From positions 23,033 through 87,032 of the forward strand of contig JAJTEQ010000005.1 of assembly GCA_021298195.1 (NCBI GenBank): a DNA stretch of 64,000 bases, written 5' to 3'. The DNA comes from Ilumatobacteraceae bacterium (lineage in GTDB: Bacteria; Actinomycetota; Acidimicrobiia; Acidimicrobiales; Ilumatobacteraceae). The position numbers and the translations under genes were made by a program. Numbering within the stretch: the stretch's first letter is position 1; every line of letters begins with the position of its first letter. Under the pieces are notes generated by a model. It was not told where the DNA came from, ran no database searches, and was given only the letters and a program-made list of their open reading frames with translations. Positions 9,149 through 16,920 of the stretch are shown here, in pieces.

Positions 9149-10039
9149 TCACCAACCGCGTTCGGCGTAACGCTGATTGATCTCGTCCATCCCGATGCCG
9201 GTCATCGGAGCGCCGAGGCCCCGCGAGACCTTGGCCAGGATGTCGGGATTGTCGAAGTGGGTCGTGGCCTCGACGATGGCCTTGGCCCGCGGGGCCGGGT
9301 GGTCGCTCTTGAAGATGCCCGAACCCACGAAAACGGCCTCGGCCCCCAACTGCATGGCCAACGCGGCATCGGCCGGTGTGGCCAAACCCCCGGCGCAGAA
9401 CAACGGCACGGGGAGCTTTCCGGTCTCGGCGATCTCCTGCACGAGCGGAAGCGGAGCCTGCAGCTTCTTGGCCCAGTCGAACAGTTCGGCGCTGTCGGCG
9501 GTGCCGATCTTCTTGATGTCGCCGAGAATCGAGCGCAGGTGGCGAACCGCCTCGACGACGTTCCCGGTACCGGCCTCACCCTTCGAGCGGATCATGCACG
9601 CGCCCTCGCTGATTCGACGCAGAGCCTCACCCAGGTTGGTGGCTCCGCACACGAACGGAACGACGAATCGGAACTTGTCGATGTGGTGTGCCTCGTCGGC
9701 CGGAGTGAGTACCTCGCTCTCGTCGATGAAGTCCACCCCGAGGGCCTGCAGGATCTGCGCCTCCACGAAATGACCGATGCGCGCCTTGGCCATCACCGGA
9801 ATCGAAACGGCCGCCTGGATGCCCTCGATCATCTCCGGGTCACTCATACGGGCCACGCCACCATCGCGGCGGATGTCGGCGGGCACGCGCTCGAGAGCCA
9901 TGACCGCGCACGCTCCGGCGTCTTCGGCGATCTTGGCCTGTTCGGGGGTGACGACGTCCATGATGACGCCGCCTTTCAACATCTCGGCCAAACCCCGCTT
10001 GACGGGGAAGGAACCAACGGAGGACGAAGATCCGGACAT
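9149..10039 (-). CDS. pdxS: Pyridoxal 5'-phosphate synthase lyase subunit PdxS
   Basis: PdxS makes PLP from ribose 5-phosphate, glyceraldehyde 3-phosphate and PdxT-derived ammonia. The 296-residue (beta/alpha)8 barrel shows [38 protein letters not shown] (active-site Lys) and [14 protein letters not shown]. The start ATG at 10039 is preceded by TAGCCT at 6 nt, so it probably starts a leaderless transcript covering pdxS-pdxT-yebC. Confidence 0.96.
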   Translation of the reverse strand: MSGSSSSVGSFPVKRGLAEMLKGGVIMDVVTPEQAKIAEDAGACAVMALERVPADIRRDGGVARMSDPEMIEGIQAAVSIPVMAKARIGHFVEAQILQALGVDFIDESEVLTPADEAHHIDKFRFVVPFVCGATNLGEALRRISEGACMIRSKGEAGTGNVVEAVRHLRSILGDIKKIGTADSAELFDWAKKLQAPLPLVQEIAETGKLPVPLFCAGGLATPADAALAMQLGAEAVFVGSGIFKSDHPAPRAKAIVEATTHFDNPDILAKVSRGLGAPMTGIGMDEINQRYAERGW

Positions 10040-10045
10040 GGGGTC

Positions 10046-10051
10046 AGGCTA
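10046..10051 (-). promoter_or_regulatory. Putative -10 hexamer TAGCCT of pdxS (leaderless)
   Basis: TAGCCT ends 6 nt before the pdxS ATG in a 50-bp gap, and there is no Shine-Dalgarno sequence between them. Confidence 0.5.
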
Positions 10052-10089
10052 ACCGTGAGCCCGCGGTGGCACCGAGGCAGATTCTGTGA

Positions 10090-11196
10090 TCAGGGCCACG
10101 CGACGGCGTCGAAGTCACTGCCCGCCGGGGCCGTCACGGCCTGCCCGGCGCGGATCAGTTCCACCCAGGTTCGTCCCGGAGTCAAACCGATCGGATTCCC
10201 CTGGGAATCCTGGAGATTCCACGGGGACGTGTTGTCGGGACGGTTCCAGGTGCCTTCGATCATCCGGCCGGCGGAATACACCCAGACCGGACCGGTTCCC
10301 ACGGTCTGGGCCTCCGGGCTGCGCGGATCAGCCGCACTGGTCTTGTATTCGCACTGGATCACCACCACGTTGTCGAACGCCACTTGGTTCCCTTCGGCGT
10401 CCGTATGAGACTTGCTGTCGTGGAAACGCAGGAACTTGCCGGTGTCGGCGTTCCACTGCCACGCGGCCCGCATGGAGCCGTCCATGGTGAGCTTCAGACC
10501 GGCTACCTCGGTACCGGCGATGTCGCTCGACGCATCACGGTACGTGAACTGCGGGGGTGGGGTGCCACCGCGCCCACCGTCGAGAGCCCAGATGTTGGTC
10601 GTCTTGCTGAAGAGGTTGTGGGGAGCCTTCTTGTCCGCGGAGCGGAAGAATCCCCCGCCGTTGCTGGCCGCCGAGGCGCTCATGTTCACCAACGTCGATT
10701 GCTTGATGGCGTTCGACACCGTGGCATTGCCACCGCTCCAGAGCAACAGAGGCTTGTTGAGCGAGGTCAACAGGTCGATGTCCTGGGTTCGTCCCGAGCG
10801 CAACGGCCCGACGGGATCCGAGCCCGTCGAATGAAACACGACGGCGAAGCGGGTCCACTTCTCGACGTTCTCCTCGTACACGATGTCGGCGCTGTTGAGG
10901 CCACTTTGGGGCCTCGCTCCGGGATGATTGTCGATCTTGGCCGCGATGGCCGGCCGAATCGACGCCGCCTCATCGACCACCGGTAGGCCGGTCAGGGGCA
11001 TCACCGGCGCGGGAATCGTCGTCGTGGTCGCCTCGGCTGCCGTCGTCGGAACGTCGCTCGTCGTGGACGCGGGAGCCGCGGTGGAAGGCGCGGACGATTC
11101 CGCCGAGTCCGAGGAGCCTCCGCCGCAGGCGGTCACACCAAGGCCGAGGGCAACCAACAGGGCCGACATCGAACGAGTCTTCGTGGTGATTCTCAT
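10090..11196 (-). CDS. DUF3048 (YerB-like) lipoprotein
   Basis: A 368-residue secreted lipoprotein. The signal peptide ends in a lipobox-like VTACGGG (Cys24), followed by a Ser/Thr/Ala-rich linker to about residue 68. The rest matches the DUF3048 pattern: PLTGLPV, RPAIAAKIDNHPGARPQSGL, DIVYEENVE, then GPLRSGR and later WQWN and WVELI segments. YerB-type proteins are poorly characterised. The gene follows htpX by 2 bp, so it is likely co-expressed with lemA-htpX at the cell surface. Family assignment is good; function is unknown. Confidence 0.85.
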   Translation of the reverse strand: MRITTKTRSMSALLVALGLGVTACGGGSSDSAESSAPSTAAPASTTSDVPTTAAEATTTTIPAPVMPLTGLPVVDEAASIRPAIAAKIDNHPGARPQSGLNSADIVYEENVEKWTRFAVVFHSTGSDPVGPLRSGRTQDIDLLTSLNKPLLLWSGGNATVSNAIKQSTLVNMSASAASNGGGFFRSADKKAPHNLFSKTTNIWALDGGRGGTPPPQFTYRDASSDIAGTEVAGLKLTMDGSMRAAWQWNADTGKFLRFHDSKSHTDAEGNQVAFDNVVVIQCEYKTSAADPRSPEAQTVGTGPVWVYSAGRMIEGTWNRPDNTSPWNLQDSQGNPIGLTPGRTWVELIRAGQAVTAPAGSDFDAVAWP

Positions 11197-11198
11197 GA

Positions 11199-12104
11199 TC
11201 AGAGTTCCTTCAACAACGCGATGCGAACATCGAGGGGCGGATGGGTGTCGAACATTCGGTGGAACCAGCCGAGCCGACCCTCGTCCCGAACTCCCGACAG
11301 GGGTTGTTCGATCCAGAGGTGAGCGGTCGCCATGCTCGCCGAATGTGTGGTCGTGGTGTCGGCCTTCAATTTTTCCAAGGCGGAGATCAAACCGGGTGGA
11401 TACCGCGTCATCTGGCAGGCGGACGTGTCGGCCAGCGTCTCGCGGCGCCGGCTGAGAGCCGCCTGCATCGCCTTGGCGACGATGGGTGCCACCACCAGCA
11501 ACACGACGCCGAGGAGCGCCAACGGGTTGGACCCGTTCTGGCGGTCACCGTCGCGACTGACCCGCCCACCGTTCCACCACATCATGCGAAGGGAGAGGTC
11601 GGTCACGATGGCCACCGTGCCGACCAGGACCACGGCGATGGTCGACACCAGGATGTCGTAGTTGCGGATGTGCGACAGTTCGTGGGCCACGACACCTTCC
11701 AGTTCGACACGATTCATCGTCGCGAGGAGTCCGGTGGTGACGGCGATGGCCGCGTGTTGGGGGTTGCGTCCCGTCGCGAAGGCGTTCGGTGCGGGATCCT
11801 CGATGACGTAGACGGCGGGCTTGGGAAGTCCACTGGCGATGCACAAGCCCTCGACGAGATTGTGCAAACGCTGATAGGTGACGGGATCGGCGGGGACGGC
11901 GCGACTCACGCGCAGAGCGATCCGATCCGATTTCCAATACGAGACGCCGGCGGTGAGAGCAGCGATCACGAAGGCGATGATCGTCGGTAACGGTCCCCCA
12001 CCGATCAAGGTGCCCACCACGACACCGATGGCCACGGTGACGAGAACGAACACCACGATCAAGAGCACGCTGCGCCGTTTGTTGGAGCGGATCTCGTCGA
12101 ACAC
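11199..12104 (-). CDS. htpX: HtpX-like membrane zinc metalloprotease (M48)
   Basis: A 301-residue integral-membrane protease with two N-terminal helices (about residues 12-54), the M48 zinc motif HELSH, a second pair of helices (residues about 155-215) and the downstream ETLAD glutamate ligand. HtpX degrades damaged membrane proteins. The start is a GTG at 12104, 2 bp after the lemA stop. LemA-HtpX pairing is common and supports the call. Confidence 0.93.
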   Translation of the reverse strand: MFDEIRSNKRRSVLLIVVFVLVTVAIGVVVGTLIGGGPLPTIIAFVIAALTAGVSYWKSDRIALRVSRAVPADPVTYQRLHNLVEGLCIASGLPKPAVYVIEDPAPNAFATGRNPQHAAIAVTTGLLATMNRVELEGVVAHELSHIRNYDILVSTIAVVLVGTVAIVTDLSLRMMWWNGGRVSRDGDRQNGSNPLALLGVVLLVVAPIVAKAMQAALSRRRETLADTSACQMTRYPPGLISALEKLKADTTTTHSASMATAHLWIEQPLSGVRDEGRLGWFHRMFDTHPPLDVRIALLKEL

Positions 12105-12106
12105 GA

Positions 12107-12655
12107 TCAGAACTTGACTTCGGGAGCGACGCGGGCTCCGTCCTCGGCCTCGAAGAACTCGCGGCGGGCGAAGGAGCCGAACTTGGCGACGAGGAGCGTG
12201 GGGAACGTGTCCAGCTTGTTGTGATACCCGAGCACGCTGTCGTTGTAGAACTGACGGGCGTAGGCGACGCGACCCTCCGTGGCGCTCAACTCTTCCTGGA
12301 GGGCGAGAAAGTTCTGGTTCGCCTTCAGGTCGGGGTACGCCTCGGAAAGTGCGAACAACTGACGCAGTGCACCGCTGACGGCGGTGTCCGCCGTCGCCTG
12401 TGATGCGGGGGTCGGAGCCGCCGACATGGCGGCGCTACGAGCCTGGATGACCGCGTCGAAGGTCTTCTGCTCGTGCGCGGCGTAGCCCTTCACGGTTTCC
12501 ACCAAGTTGGGGATGAGGTCGAGACGACGCTTGAGCTGAACGTCGACCTGGGACCAGGCGTTGTCGACTTGATTCCGACTGCGCACCAGCCCGTTGTAGA
12601 GCACGACGCCGATGACGGCCACCAGCAGAACGATGCCGATGATGAGGAAGGTCAT
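12107..12655 (-). CDS. lemA: LemA family protein
   Basis: A 182-residue protein with one N-terminal membrane helix (residues 2-24) and a helical LemA domain: QVDNAWSQVDVQLKRR, DLIPNLVETVKGYA, and YNDSVLGYHNKLDTFP. LemA proteins are of unclear function and often neighbour HtpX-type proteases, as here. The ATG at 12655 overlaps the stop of the upstream glycosyltransferase (ATGA), so this start is chosen over longer frames. Confidence 0.93.
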   Translation of the reverse strand: MTFLIIGIVLLVAVIGVVLYNGLVRSRNQVDNAWSQVDVQLKRRLDLIPNLVETVKGYAAHEQKTFDAVIQARSAAMSAAPTPASQATADTAVSGALRQLFALSEAYPDLKANQNFLALQEELSATEGRVAYARQFYNDSVLGYHNKLDTFPTLLVAKFGSFARREFFEAEDGARVAPEVKF

Positions 12656-13857
12656 TTCACCAGCATACGGCGAATCGAGTTGCTGGCGAGGGCACGCAAA
12701 CGCTTGGCGATGGACCACCAGCCGCGGATCCGCCCGTCGCGCGACGGTGCCTCGGGCTCGGAATGGTTCTCCAGAACTCGTCGATAGATCTCCTCGTACC
12801 GTACGGCCAGGTTTCGCATCGAGAACTCCGCGGCCCGTCGGGCGCCGTGTTCGACGAGCGACGCGGCCAACTCGGGGTCGTCGAGGACCAGGCGGAGACC
12901 TGCTTCCAGAGCCGCGACGTCGGCGGGTTCCACGAGAATCGCGTCGATCATGTTCGTCGCTACGTTCATGTAGCCGTCGAGGGAACTCGCCACGATCGGT
13001 GTGTTGGCCGCCATGGCCTCGATCAACACGACACCGAAACTCTCTCCGCCGAGTGACGGTGCGCAAAAGACGGCCGCTTGTCGCAAACGGCTGGCCTTCT
13101 CGACGTCGTTGATACGCCCGAGCCATTGCACCCGTGCGTCTCCGGCCCATTCACGCTTCAAGCGTTCGGTTTCGGGACCGTCGGATGCGATCCACAGGTC
13201 GACGTCGTCGGACAACGTCGCGTGCGCCTTCAGGAGATATTCGAGACCTTTGCGAGGTTCGTGGCGACCACAGAAGAAGATGGCGCGACGCGTGGCTCGT
13301 GGTTCGTTCGGAACCGGCGCGAAGCGTTCGATCTCGACGCCGTTCGGAAGGATCTCGTAGTCGCCTCCGAGGTAACGCTCGGCGAGCAGGACGGCGTCCT
13401 TGGAGACGGCCACCCGGTGCTCGATGGCCGCGGCGAACGCCTTCAGAGGGGCGTTCAGGTACTTGTAGCTCGCACTCTCCCCCGCCGCGTGGAACGTGGC
13501 CACGATCGGGGCCATCTGCATGACCAGGGAGGTGAAGGTGGGCCCGGGAGACAACGGCTCGTGGAGGTGGAGGATGTCGAATTCCTCGTCCTTCAGAACG
13601 CGGATGGTTCGCAACGACGCCGAAGGATCCGGCGCCAACGGAGCCACGGATCCGTTGGCAGCGGTCGGGAGCGAGTCTCCGAGAGGCGTGACGAAGGTGT
13701 CGGGGGGCGCACCGTCGCAGGGACCGAGGACTCGCACTTCATGACCCATCCGACGCAATTCGCGGGCCAGACCCATGACCTGACCTTGAACGCCACCGGG
13801 GGTGGTCAGGCTGTAGGGGCAGAGCATGCCGATTCGGAGACGGTCGGATGCGGGCAC
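12652..13857 (-). CDS. pimA: GT4-family glycosyltransferase, PimA-like phosphatidylinositol mannosyltransferase
   Basis: A 401-residue GT-B enzyme. The N-terminal domain begins RIGMLCPYSLTTPGGVQGQV, with the donor-domain motifs FFCGRHEPRKGLEYLL and GGESFGVVLIEAMAA (the EX7E pair). PimA transfers the first mannose from GDP-mannose to phosphatidyl-myo-inositol on the inner face of the membrane. The closeness to PimA and the nearby pgsA-patA genes support the role. In mycobacteria pimA directly follows patA; here about 6 kb separates them. The start is a GTG at 13857 preceded by TATCTT at 8 nt. Confidence 0.85.
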   Translation of the reverse strand: MPASDRLRIGMLCPYSLTTPGGVQGQVMGLARELRRMGHEVRVLGPCDGAPPDTFVTPLGDSLPTAANGSVAPLAPDPSASLRTIRVLKDEEFDILHLHEPLSPGPTFTSLVMQMAPIVATFHAAGESASYKYLNAPLKAFAAAIEHRVAVSKDAVLLAERYLGGDYEILPNGVEIERFAPVPNEPRATRRAIFFCGRHEPRKGLEYLLKAHATLSDDVDLWIASDGPETERLKREWAGDARVQWLGRINDVEKASRLRQAAVFCAPSLGGESFGVVLIEAMAANTPIVASSLDGYMNVATNMIDAILVEPADVAALEAGLRLVLDDPELAASLVEHGARRAAEFSMRNLAVRYEEIYRRVLENHSEPEAPSRDGRIRGWWSIAKRLRALASNSIRRMLVK

Positions 13858-13865
13858 GAGGTCCC

Positions 13866-13871
13866 AAGATA
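13866..13871 (-). promoter_or_regulatory. Putative -10 hexamer TATCTT of pimA
   Basis: TATCTT lies 8 nt before the pimA GTG in the 77-bp divergent gap with the LLM oxidoreductase gene, and no Shine-Dalgarno sequence is apparent. Confidence 0.45.
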
Positions 13872-13922
13872 CCGAGTGACGACTGCGTCACGACCGTTGC
13901 CACGTGGTCCCGGTCCCTGCAC

Positions 13923-13928
13923 TACCGT
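13923..13928 (+). promoter_or_regulatory. Putative -10 hexamer TACCGT of the LLM oxidoreductase gene (leaderless)
   Basis: TACCGT ends 6 nt before the ATG at 13935. A TTGCCA at 13897 is present, but its 20-nt spacing is longer than ideal for a -35 box. Confidence 0.45.
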
Positions 13929-13934
13929 CGCCGT

Positions 13935-14858
13935 ATGGCGCTCGTGTCCGACTCGAAAACCGCCCTTCCCGCACTGTCGATCGTCGCGTCGCCGGGCAAG
14001 CGACGGGCGATCCTGGATCTGGCCCGGGAAGCGGAACGGCTCGGCTTCCCGGCGTTGGCGTGTCCGAGTCTCGGTGGGGCACTCGGCCTCGGGGTGAGTC
14101 TGGCGCACGAGACGCGCACCATTCGCTTCTACACCGCGATCCAGGGCATCTACGGCAACTCCGTCGGAGAGATCGGAGCGTTGGCCAGTCACACGCACGA
14201 GTTGTCCGGTGGCCGTTTCGCCCTGGGTCTGGGTGTCAGTCACGAGCCGATGGTGCGACGCACGGGAGCCACGATGGGCCCGCCGCTGTCGGACATGCGA
14301 TCCTTCGTCGACGCGTTGCGGACGAACGCGAAGTACGGCGGAGAACTGCCGCCCATCTACGTGGCCGCGCTTCGGAACCGAATGTTGGATCTTGCGGGCG
14401 AGATCGCCGCGGGGGCTCTGTGGGCGAACGCCAGTTTCCGCCACACCTCGGTCCAGGTCGAGCGTGTTTCCACCGAACGTCGGAACAACGGCTTCTATCT
14501 CGCGAACATGATCCCCACCGTCATCGACGAGGACGTGGAGGCGGCCGCGGCGATCAATCGCCGGACCATGACGACCTACGTCCGCCTCCCCAACTACCGC
14601 AATTACTGGAAGGCGGCGGGATACGTGGAGGAGATGGAACGAATCGAGCAGGCCTTGTCCGACAAGAGAACCGACGAACTCGCAGCGCTCATGAGCGACG
14701 ACTGGTTGGCTGACTGCACTCTGTTCGGTTCTCCACGAACCGTGTTGGAGGGCTTCGAACGGTGGCGATCGATCGGCGTGGAGCCGATCGCGGTGATGTC
14801 CAGCACCAACGGCGGTCAGGTGAAAGCCATCGGACAGCTGTTCGACCTGTACCGCTGA
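13935..14858 (+). CDS. LLM-class (luciferase-like, probably F420-dependent) oxidoreductase
   Basis: A 307-residue TIM-barrel protein with the luciferase-like monooxygenase pattern: AREAERLGFPALACPS, TRTIRFYTAIQGIY, ALASHTHELSGGRFALGLGVSH and IYVAAL. In actinobacteria such proteins mostly use F420, and an fno gene is present at 26.5 kb; the substrate is unknown. It is an isolated plus-strand gene inserted between pimA and the exporter operon. Its TGA lies in the first unit of a 24-bp repeat array. The ATG at 13935 is chosen because a -10-like hexamer sits directly before it and the frame further upstream overlaps the pimA start. Confidence 0.85.
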   Translation: MALVSDSKTALPALSIVASPGKRRAILDLAREAERLGFPALACPSLGGALGLGVSLAHETRTIRFYTAIQGIYGNSVGEIGALASHTHELSGGRFALGLGVSHEPMVRRTGATMGPPLSDMRSFVDALRTNAKYGGELPPIYVAALRNRMLDLAGEIAAGALWANASFRHTSVQVERVSTERRNNGFYLANMIPTVIDEDVEAAAAINRRTMTTYVRLPNYRNYWKAAGYVEEMERIEQALSDKRTDELAALMSDDWLADCTLFGSPRTVLEGFERWRSIGVEPIAVMSSTNGGQVKAIGQLFDLYR

Positions 14859-14988
14859 CGGCTCCGCCGTGCCGGATGCTGACGGCTCAGCGGTGTTGGA
14901 TGCTGACGGCTCAGCGGTGCCGGATGCTGACGTGTCAGCCGTGCCGGATGCTGACGTGTCAGCCGTGCCGGATGCTGACGTGTCAGCC
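14854..14988. repeat. Six 24-bp near-palindromic tandem repeats between convergent stop codons
   Basis: Units begin at 14854, 14878, 14902, 14926, 14950 and 14974. The last three carry GCTGACGTGTCAGC, an inverted repeat; the first three are diverged versions (GCTGACGGCTCAGC-like). The plus-strand gene stops within the first unit, and the minus-strand permease gene stops within the last. Each unit could fold into a short hairpin, so the array may act as a bidirectional transcription end, though no U-tract follows. Confidence 0.85.
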
Positions 14989-16170
14989 GAGCCTCAACGT
15001 CTCCAGGGGTTCGAGGCGGGCCGCTCGTCGGGCCGGATAGAGACCGGCCATCACCGAGATCGTGATCGCCAACACGATTCCCGCGGGCGCCAACCACGGC
15101 GCCATGACGAAGACCCAACCGGCGATCGACGCCCCCACGAAGATCGCCAGCATGCCCAGTAGCACGCCACAGACACCGCCGATGACGCCCACGACGACCG
15201 CCTCGAGCAGGAACTGGACCGCGATGATCCGACGGGTGTGGCCGAGGGCGCGCCGGATGCCGATTTCGCTCGAACGTTGAATGACCGAGATGGACATCAC
15301 GTTGGCGATCCCCAATCCACCGACGATGATCGCCAGGAGACCCATCGACACGACGATCAACTGCAGTTGCCGGTCCGACTGGGCGGCCAGCTCGAGCGCT
15401 TCGCTCTTCACGTCGGTCTTCACCTCGTCCGGTCCACCGAGGCCGATGGCGGTGGTGAGCGCGTCAGCCGTCTCGTCGACTCGCGACGGGTCGACGCGGG
15501 CGTAGATCTTGTTGGGGCGAACGTCGTCGTCGAGAAAATCGTTCTCCGCACTGGCGAACGAGATGAAGACCGCCGTGTCGAAGCCGGGTTCGAGCTGCAC
15601 CGAATCCAGGATTCCCACCACCGTGTAGTCGAATCCGCCCACGTCGATGGTTCGTAGCTCGTCGGGCAACACACCGAATTCGCGCGCCAGACCGACTCCG
15701 ATGACCGCACTTCGGGCACCGGAACTCTCGTCGAAAGAATTGAGCCACCGACCCGACACCATCGGAACTTCCAGGACGACGGGGAGATCCTGGTCCGCTC
15801 CGACCACCGGTATCGGAACCGTCTCGTACTTCTCGCGCGCCTCTTCGTACGGAGTGACGATGATGTTGGACAGTTCGACGATCGGCGCCACGGAACGAAC
15901 CGAGGTCACGGTCATGGCCCGCTCCACCACGTCCTCGGGCAACGTGGGATCCTGTCCGCCGAACGAACTGGACGCAGAGGCCTCCACGAGGTTCGTGCCC
16001 AACTCGGCCACCTTGGCCTTGAGGTCGCCTTTCGCGGAGTCGGTGAGACCGACCGCGGCGATGATGGCGGCCACACCGATCATCGGTCCGAGGAGGAGGA
16101 GAAGGGTGCGGACCTTCCGGGCGAGCAAGCCGATCATGGCGACGCGGACGAGATCGCGGAACACGCTCAT
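14983..16170 (-). CDS. MacB-type ABC transporter permease (FtsX domain)
   Basis: A 395-residue permease with the MacB/FtsX layout: an N-terminal helix (residues 15-42), a large extracytoplasmic MacB core domain (about 45-265) and three C-terminal helices (about 275-300, 320-350 and 360-382) with the family motif SEIGIRRALGHTRRII. Such permeases do not transport through the bilayer in the usual way but couple ATP hydrolysis in the cytoplasm to movements outside. It overlaps the ATPase gene stop by four bases, and the adaptor and lipoprotein genes precede it. The substrate is unknown. Confidence 0.92.
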   Translation of the reverse strand: MSVFRDLVRVAMIGLLARKVRTLLLLLGPMIGVAAIIAAVGLTDSAKGDLKAKVAELGTNLVEASASSSFGGQDPTLPEDVVERAMTVTSVRSVAPIVELSNIIVTPYEEAREKYETVPIPVVGADQDLPVVLEVPMVSGRWLNSFDESSGARSAVIGVGLAREFGVLPDELRTIDVGGFDYTVVGILDSVQLEPGFDTAVFISFASAENDFLDDDVRPNKIYARVDPSRVDETADALTTAIGLGGPDEVKTDVKSEALELAAQSDRQLQLIVVSMGLLAIIVGGLGIANVMSISVIQRSSEIGIRRALGHTRRIIAVQFLLEAVVVGVIGGVCGVLLGMLAIFVGASIAGWVFVMAPWLAPAGIVLAITISVMAGLYPARRAARLEPLETLRLG

Positions 16171-16916
16171 CGCAGCACCGTGTCACTCACGATTCGGCCG
16201 TCGAGCATCGACACTTTGCGCGCCGCGGAGTCGGCGATGCCGGTGTCGTGAGTGACGATCACCACGGCTCGCTCGTCGGACTGCAGGCCCGCGAGAATCT
16301 CCATCACGTTCGCCGCGTTCCGCGTGTCGAGAGCACCCGTGGGCTCATCGGCCAGCAGGATCTTCGGCTGGGTCACGAGGGCTCTCGCCAACGCGACGCG
16401 CTGTTGTTCCCCGCCGGAGAGCTGCACGGGACGATGATCCGCTCGGTGTCCGAGCCCCACCCGCTCCAACGATTCCATGGATCGTTCGCGTCTCTCGGCT
16501 GGTTTCAGGTCGCGGTACAGCAAGGCCGTCTCGACGTTGCCGAGGGCGTCCAGATGCGGGATGAGGTGGAACTGTTGGAACACGAATCCGATGCTCTGGC
16601 CGCGAACCTGGGTGCGTGCGGCGTCGGCGAGACCGGTCACCTCGACTCCCCCCACGGTGATGGAACCCGACGTCGGCGAATCGAGACACCCGAGCAGTCC
16701 GAGCATGGTCGACTTTCCGCTCCCGGACGGCCCGACGATCGACACGAAATCGCCGGCATGAATCGACAACGAAACGTCGCGCAAGGCCCACACCATCGCC
16801 TCGCCGGTGCCGTAGCAACGCGAGACGCCCTCCAAACGCATGAGGACATCGGACATGTCATCGGACATGTCATCGGACATGACATCGGACATGACATCGG
16901 ACATGACATCGGACAT
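16167..16916 (-). CDS. MacB-type ABC transporter ATP-binding protein with repeat-built start
   Basis: The ATPase of the exporter, close to LolD/MacB nucleotide-binding domains: Walker [11 protein letters not shown]-loop [12 protein letters not shown], signature LSGGEQQR, Walker [13 protein letters not shown] and the switch His in IVTHD. The N-terminus consists of six repeats of MSDV or MSDD encoded by 12-bp units; every unit offers an in-frame ATG, so the true start is ambiguous among 16916, 16904, 16892, 16880, 16868 and 16856. The ATG at 16916 is 4 bp after the adaptor gene's stop and is used here. The core protein begins at LMRLEGVSR. Confidence 0.92.
   Translation of the reverse strand: MSDVMSDVMSDVMSDDMSDDMSDVLMRLEGVSRCYGTGEAMVWALRDVSLSIHAGDFVSIVGPSGSGKSTMLGLLGCLDSPTSGSITVGGVEVTGLADAARTQVRGQSIGFVFQQFHLIPHLDALGNVETALLYRDLKPAERRERSMESLERVGLGHRADHRPVQLSGGEQQRVALARALVTQPKILLADEPTGALDTRNAANVMEILAGLQSDERAVVIVTHDTGIADSAARKVSMLDGRIVSDTVLR
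16845..16916 (-). repeat. Six 12-bp tandem repeats carrying start codons
   Basis: On the minus strand the unit is ATGTCCGATGTC (units 1-3 and 6) or ATGTCCGATGAC (units 4 and 5). The period is a multiple of three, so copy-number change alters only the length of the N-terminal tail and the number of possible start codons. Confidence 0.93.
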
Positions 16917-16920
16917 GACG

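Noticed and set aside
14854..14988. CRISPR array
   Set aside because: The 24-bp units are directly adjacent without unique spacers, and no cas genes are nearby.
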